The notes under the pieces were generated by a model that saw nothing but the letters and a program-made list of their open reading frames with translations, had not been told where the DNA came from and searched no databases. Below are positions 60,801 to 64,000 of a DNA stretch of 64,000 bases, piece after piece. Each line of letters opens with the position of its first letter. Position 1 is the first letter of the stretch. The DNA comes from Breviolum minutum Mf 1.05b.01 (lineage: Eukaryota; Sar; Dinophyceae; Suessiales; Symbiodiniaceae). The translations under genes were made by a program, and so were the position numbers. Location: positions 125,723 to 189,722 of the forward strand of contig DF239292.1 in NCBI GenBank assembly GCA_000507305.1, written 5' to 3'.

Positions 60801-63410
60801 CTTGTATTGAATCTATCAACGTCATTCAACGTCTACAGTGCAAAACTCTGATACAAGCTCTATGGGTCTCGAGAAACTCAATGCTAGCGCTTCATGGAGC
60901 TCCATTGACGAAAAATGGCCTTTTGAACAACTTCTCAGAGCGGAGCACCTACGTGAATGCCAGCCAAACGTTGGAATTCAAAGGTCAAATCCTGGCACCA
61001 TGGTTTTGACTCAACGAACAGTCATCGAGTCATCGGCCAGCTGCTACAGCATTTTGAGGGGGCACCAAATGATCTGGCTACTCACAGTATCTCCAGAGAT
61101 ACCAAACATTGAAATCTCGATGCAAATTGGAAACCAAATCTCACAACAGGTCGGTAGTGCCATGTCAGCAGCTGCTTGGATGTTTAACCCATGGCGAACA
61201 AACTGGTTGGATGTGGTTGGTGTGACAACTATACTGACAACTATCATACTATCATATACTCCACACCGGGTGTCTGTGATCTGAATCTTCCGATGGCAAC
61301 TCTTCTCAGTGGATCAAAATGTTGATGGCAACAACAGACTGTGAGCTATCAATGACTTGTGTGATCTTGTCTGCTGGATTCTCAAGTCGAATTTGAAATA
61401 GTTTGAAGTTTGAAGCTGACAAAGTTGCAAAATGTGGACTTCCTGAGGTTGCACGTTGTTCCAGGATCATCTTGGAGTGCGCCTCTTCATTGCGCTCGGC
61501 ACATGTGCCACATAGCTACACTGTGACCATAGTCTCCACGCGAGAGCCTACCATACTAAGCTGTCTTTTCTCCTCTTCTATAGATTCTATAGCATCCGCC
61601 CTGGCACAATCGTGTTGGGTTTCCGGTTAAGCCATCTCCCTCTTTGCCTTACGTGACCACAGCGGCTCATCCATTTACTCAGGCTCATCCACTGGGCAAC
61701 TCGTGTTTTCATTTTCTGTTACTTTTCGAATTGCTCCATGTGTAGTTCTCTTGAATGCATCTTTTCATTCTGGAGGACTGAAAACCCAAGTAGTAGGCTT
61801 GGACCTGTTTTCTTGCCATCCACTGCAGCTGTCATCTTTGGACGAGCTGTTATGAGTCATACTGCCAAGGCACGAGTCATGCAGTCCTGTCAGTCATCAG
61901 TTTTTTTGAAAGGATTGTAGGGAAACAGAAAGTAGACTGTTAAGGCTTGATGTTTGTGGTAATTTGAAAGGGAATCATAATCACAATGACATTTCATGGT
62001 GGAAATTCCACAAGCGCCCCTCGGCAATTCGTTGCCACATTTGCATGGTGCGCTTCACATTTCCAAAATTTCAAACGTCGCCTCAAATGTCGAAAAAGTC
62101 GATGTGCGCAGCATTCCTCAAACATCCGTATTCCACGAGGCACTTCCCTCTTGTACGAATACCAGCTGAATATCAGGAACTTGTCAGGAGATTGAAACAT
62201 GAAAGGAAAGGCTCTGAGAAATGCACTCAAAGCTATCCTCCTCCAGCAATTTCATCAACTTGCCCTCAGTTCAAGTTTGCAGGTGATTCCTCGGGAACGC
62301 GGAGGTTCCACCTTTAAATCATAACATTAATTTGGGTTGAGCACCTTGCATACCTTGCCCAAATTCAAGTTGTCCAATCACAAGTTAAAGTTTATTCCAT
62401 CCACAATATTTGTAATATAACATAGGTATAAACCAAAGAACTATTGAATAAAACCACCCCCGCATTTTTGTGCAATTTAGATTTTTTTATCAAAATCTAT
62501 CATCATTTCATTTCCTTAACCTGGTCATTTGGTGTCATTTGGGGTACCACCATTTTGGATACCCCAATTCCTCCATCAGAGTCCCATGGATGACATGTGC
62601 GGCCATGGAACGGCGCTCTCCACCAAGCTCACGAGACGTTGGTTTTGTTCCATGTCCTCAACTGTCTCACTGTCTCACGTCACGCTACCTTACTTAGTTT
62701 AAGTTAGTGTGCAACCAAAAAGGTGGTTACTATGGTAATGATATCTTATTGTGTAAATTTGTGGTTGATTCTTCAGAACTACAGTGTATCACTGGTCAGA
62801 TCCAGGCTCAGTCTACAGGAAATCCGATGATTTGTAAAACTACGTGCAATAATTGGCCAACCTAAAGGGGTTCCCGGACCAAACAACCCTTTACAGAGTT
62901 GCGTCGATACAGCTTGCCCAAATATTGATTACTTAATATTTACATTGCATTAGCATTCCACAACTATGCCCAGCAAATTCTTAAAGCATCCACATCTTCT
63001 ACGAGTATCAAAACAGAAGCAGTCATCCGCACCTCTCTCTCCCAATCATCAACACCGCTCCTGGAACTGCTTCAGCACTTCATCATCAGGACACGTGTCC
63101 AAGATCTGGACATTGGCCGAAGATGGCCGACATGTCATGGTCGACCGTAGCTTTGACGCTGCAAGAATCCGACCTCCTGCATCATCCGAGTCTTCATTGG
63201 TCCCGGTGCCCATGAGAGGGTACGAACCTTACGCCCCCAGTGCAAAGATCGCCGACAGGTTGAAAAGATTTGAGTAACATTGATTGTATACTATTTTACC
63301 CTATTTTATATCTTATACCAGTAGTACCGCACAAGGCGGTGGCGGAAGTTTCAAGAATAGGAAACGTATAGGAGACATTGATTGCTGTGAGTGACGGATG
63401 TCAGAGCAAA

Positions 63411-63645
63411 AACATTGACCAACTGACTAACTAGCCAACTGACCAATTGACTGATTGACTGTCTGATTAACTGAGTAATTGCCTAAGTGATGAACTGACC
63501 TATCGACTGACTGGCTGACTGCCTAACTGACTAATTGATTATCTGACCAATTCACTAACTGACTAACTAACTAATTAACTAGCTAACTGACCAAATGACT
63601 CACTGACTGATTGACTAACTGATGAACTGACTAGTTGACTAATTT
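63411..63645. repeat. Degenerate CTGACTAA-type tandem repeat
   Basis: About 30 degenerate units of 8 bp around CTGACTAA / CTGACCAA / TTGACTGA fill the segment. The minus strand reads SVSQSVSESF-like. No gene support. Confidence 0.85.
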
Positions 63646-64000
63646 TTCGACATCCGAACCTCAGAAAGTGCTCCGACACCGTCAGTGTTTTTAACATTTT
63701 GACTTCTGAATGTGCTTTTCGCCACAGCGGCGTGCAATTTTTGATTTCTCCTCTGAGCACCTACCTCCGCACCCGCCGCTTTAACAGGCCTACTTTTCGA
63801 CTGACCCGACACACGAATCATTGAAAAAAAACAGCATTTCGCGACTTCTCTAACATTTGGCGCGGATGTATCTTCTTTCTTCCGACTTTCGCGCTAGTGC
63901 ATCTTCTTTCTGCTGACTTGACTACTCTACTCTGCTTTTCAACTGTCCATATTGTCGGAAGTTTGCTATTTAAACTTCCTTCGACTATTGATAAAGATAT

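Larger units (their letters stand above)
45238..64000. other. Flank downstream of the element, no confident gene
   Basis: The longest open frames are 56359-56925 plus (188 codons), 53675-54172 plus (165), 60838-61284 plus (148), 46375-46755 plus (126) and 62966-63277 plus (103, with a coding-like MRGYEPYAPSAKIADRLKRF end). By a rough estimate from stop-codon frequency, frames of this length are expected about once or more by chance in a window this size. None carries a known motif and no splice series could be followed. Genuine small exons may be hidden here. The stretch otherwise holds short AT-rich runs and the tandem repeats listed separately. Confidence 0.4.

Noticed and set aside
63411-63645. 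Possible CRISPR-like array
   Set aside because: The units are 8 bp and degenerate with no spacers; this is a simple tandem repeat in eukaryotic DNA.

Overview
The window reads as nuclear DNA of a eukaryote, most likely a dinoflagellate of the Symbiodiniaceae type. Three things support this. First, a minus-strand protein has an N-terminal ubiquitin-like segment followed by about a dozen 23-residue FNIP/LRR-type repeats, a family I know from Symbiodinium-like genomes. Second, the gene models only close if introns with GC and GA donors are allowed beside GT, and most acceptors read AG|G; this pattern is known from these algae. Third, many small exons lie on one strand over about 28 kb. No bacterial operon features, tRNA genes or CRISPR arrays were seen.

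Layout. From 1 to 14.3 kb there is no confident gene, only low-complexity DNA, tandem repeats and microsatellites. The LRR gene occupies 14.3-15.5 kb on the minus strand. From 17,025 to 45,237 lies the main object: a candidate 28.2-kb DNA transposon bounded by 49-bp imperfect terminal inverted repeats (39 of 49 identical, no gaps) with a possible TTAT target duplication. Every recognisable gene between the repeats is on the plus strand. In order: a possible leader exon (17.6 kb); two mutated fragments of the 18S rRNA 530 loop (19.1 and 19.4 kb); a 13-exon transposase-like gene (20.6-25.0 kb); a small gene of unknown function (25.4 kb); a multi-exon C5-cytosine DNA methyltransferase (27.1-29.1 kb); four unknown cargo genes or gene pieces (30.0-35.6 kb) interrupted by a dead copy of part of the methyltransferase; two charged, repeat-rich proteins (35.9-39.4 kb); more exons of unknown function (39.8-42.4 kb); a palindrome/heptamer repeat block (43.6 kb); and a coiled-coil protein (44.3-44.9 kb). 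From 45.2 to 64 kb no confident gene was found.

Working idea: the transposase-like protein would mobilise the element through its inverted repeats, and the methyltransferase could methylate the element or host DNA. The other cargo proteins are unassigned. A frame break before methyltransferase motif I and a 31-nt frame gap in the transposase suggest this copy may be decaying. The transposon boundaries, the link between transposase and inverted repeats, and all functions beyond the motif-bearing genes are inferences.
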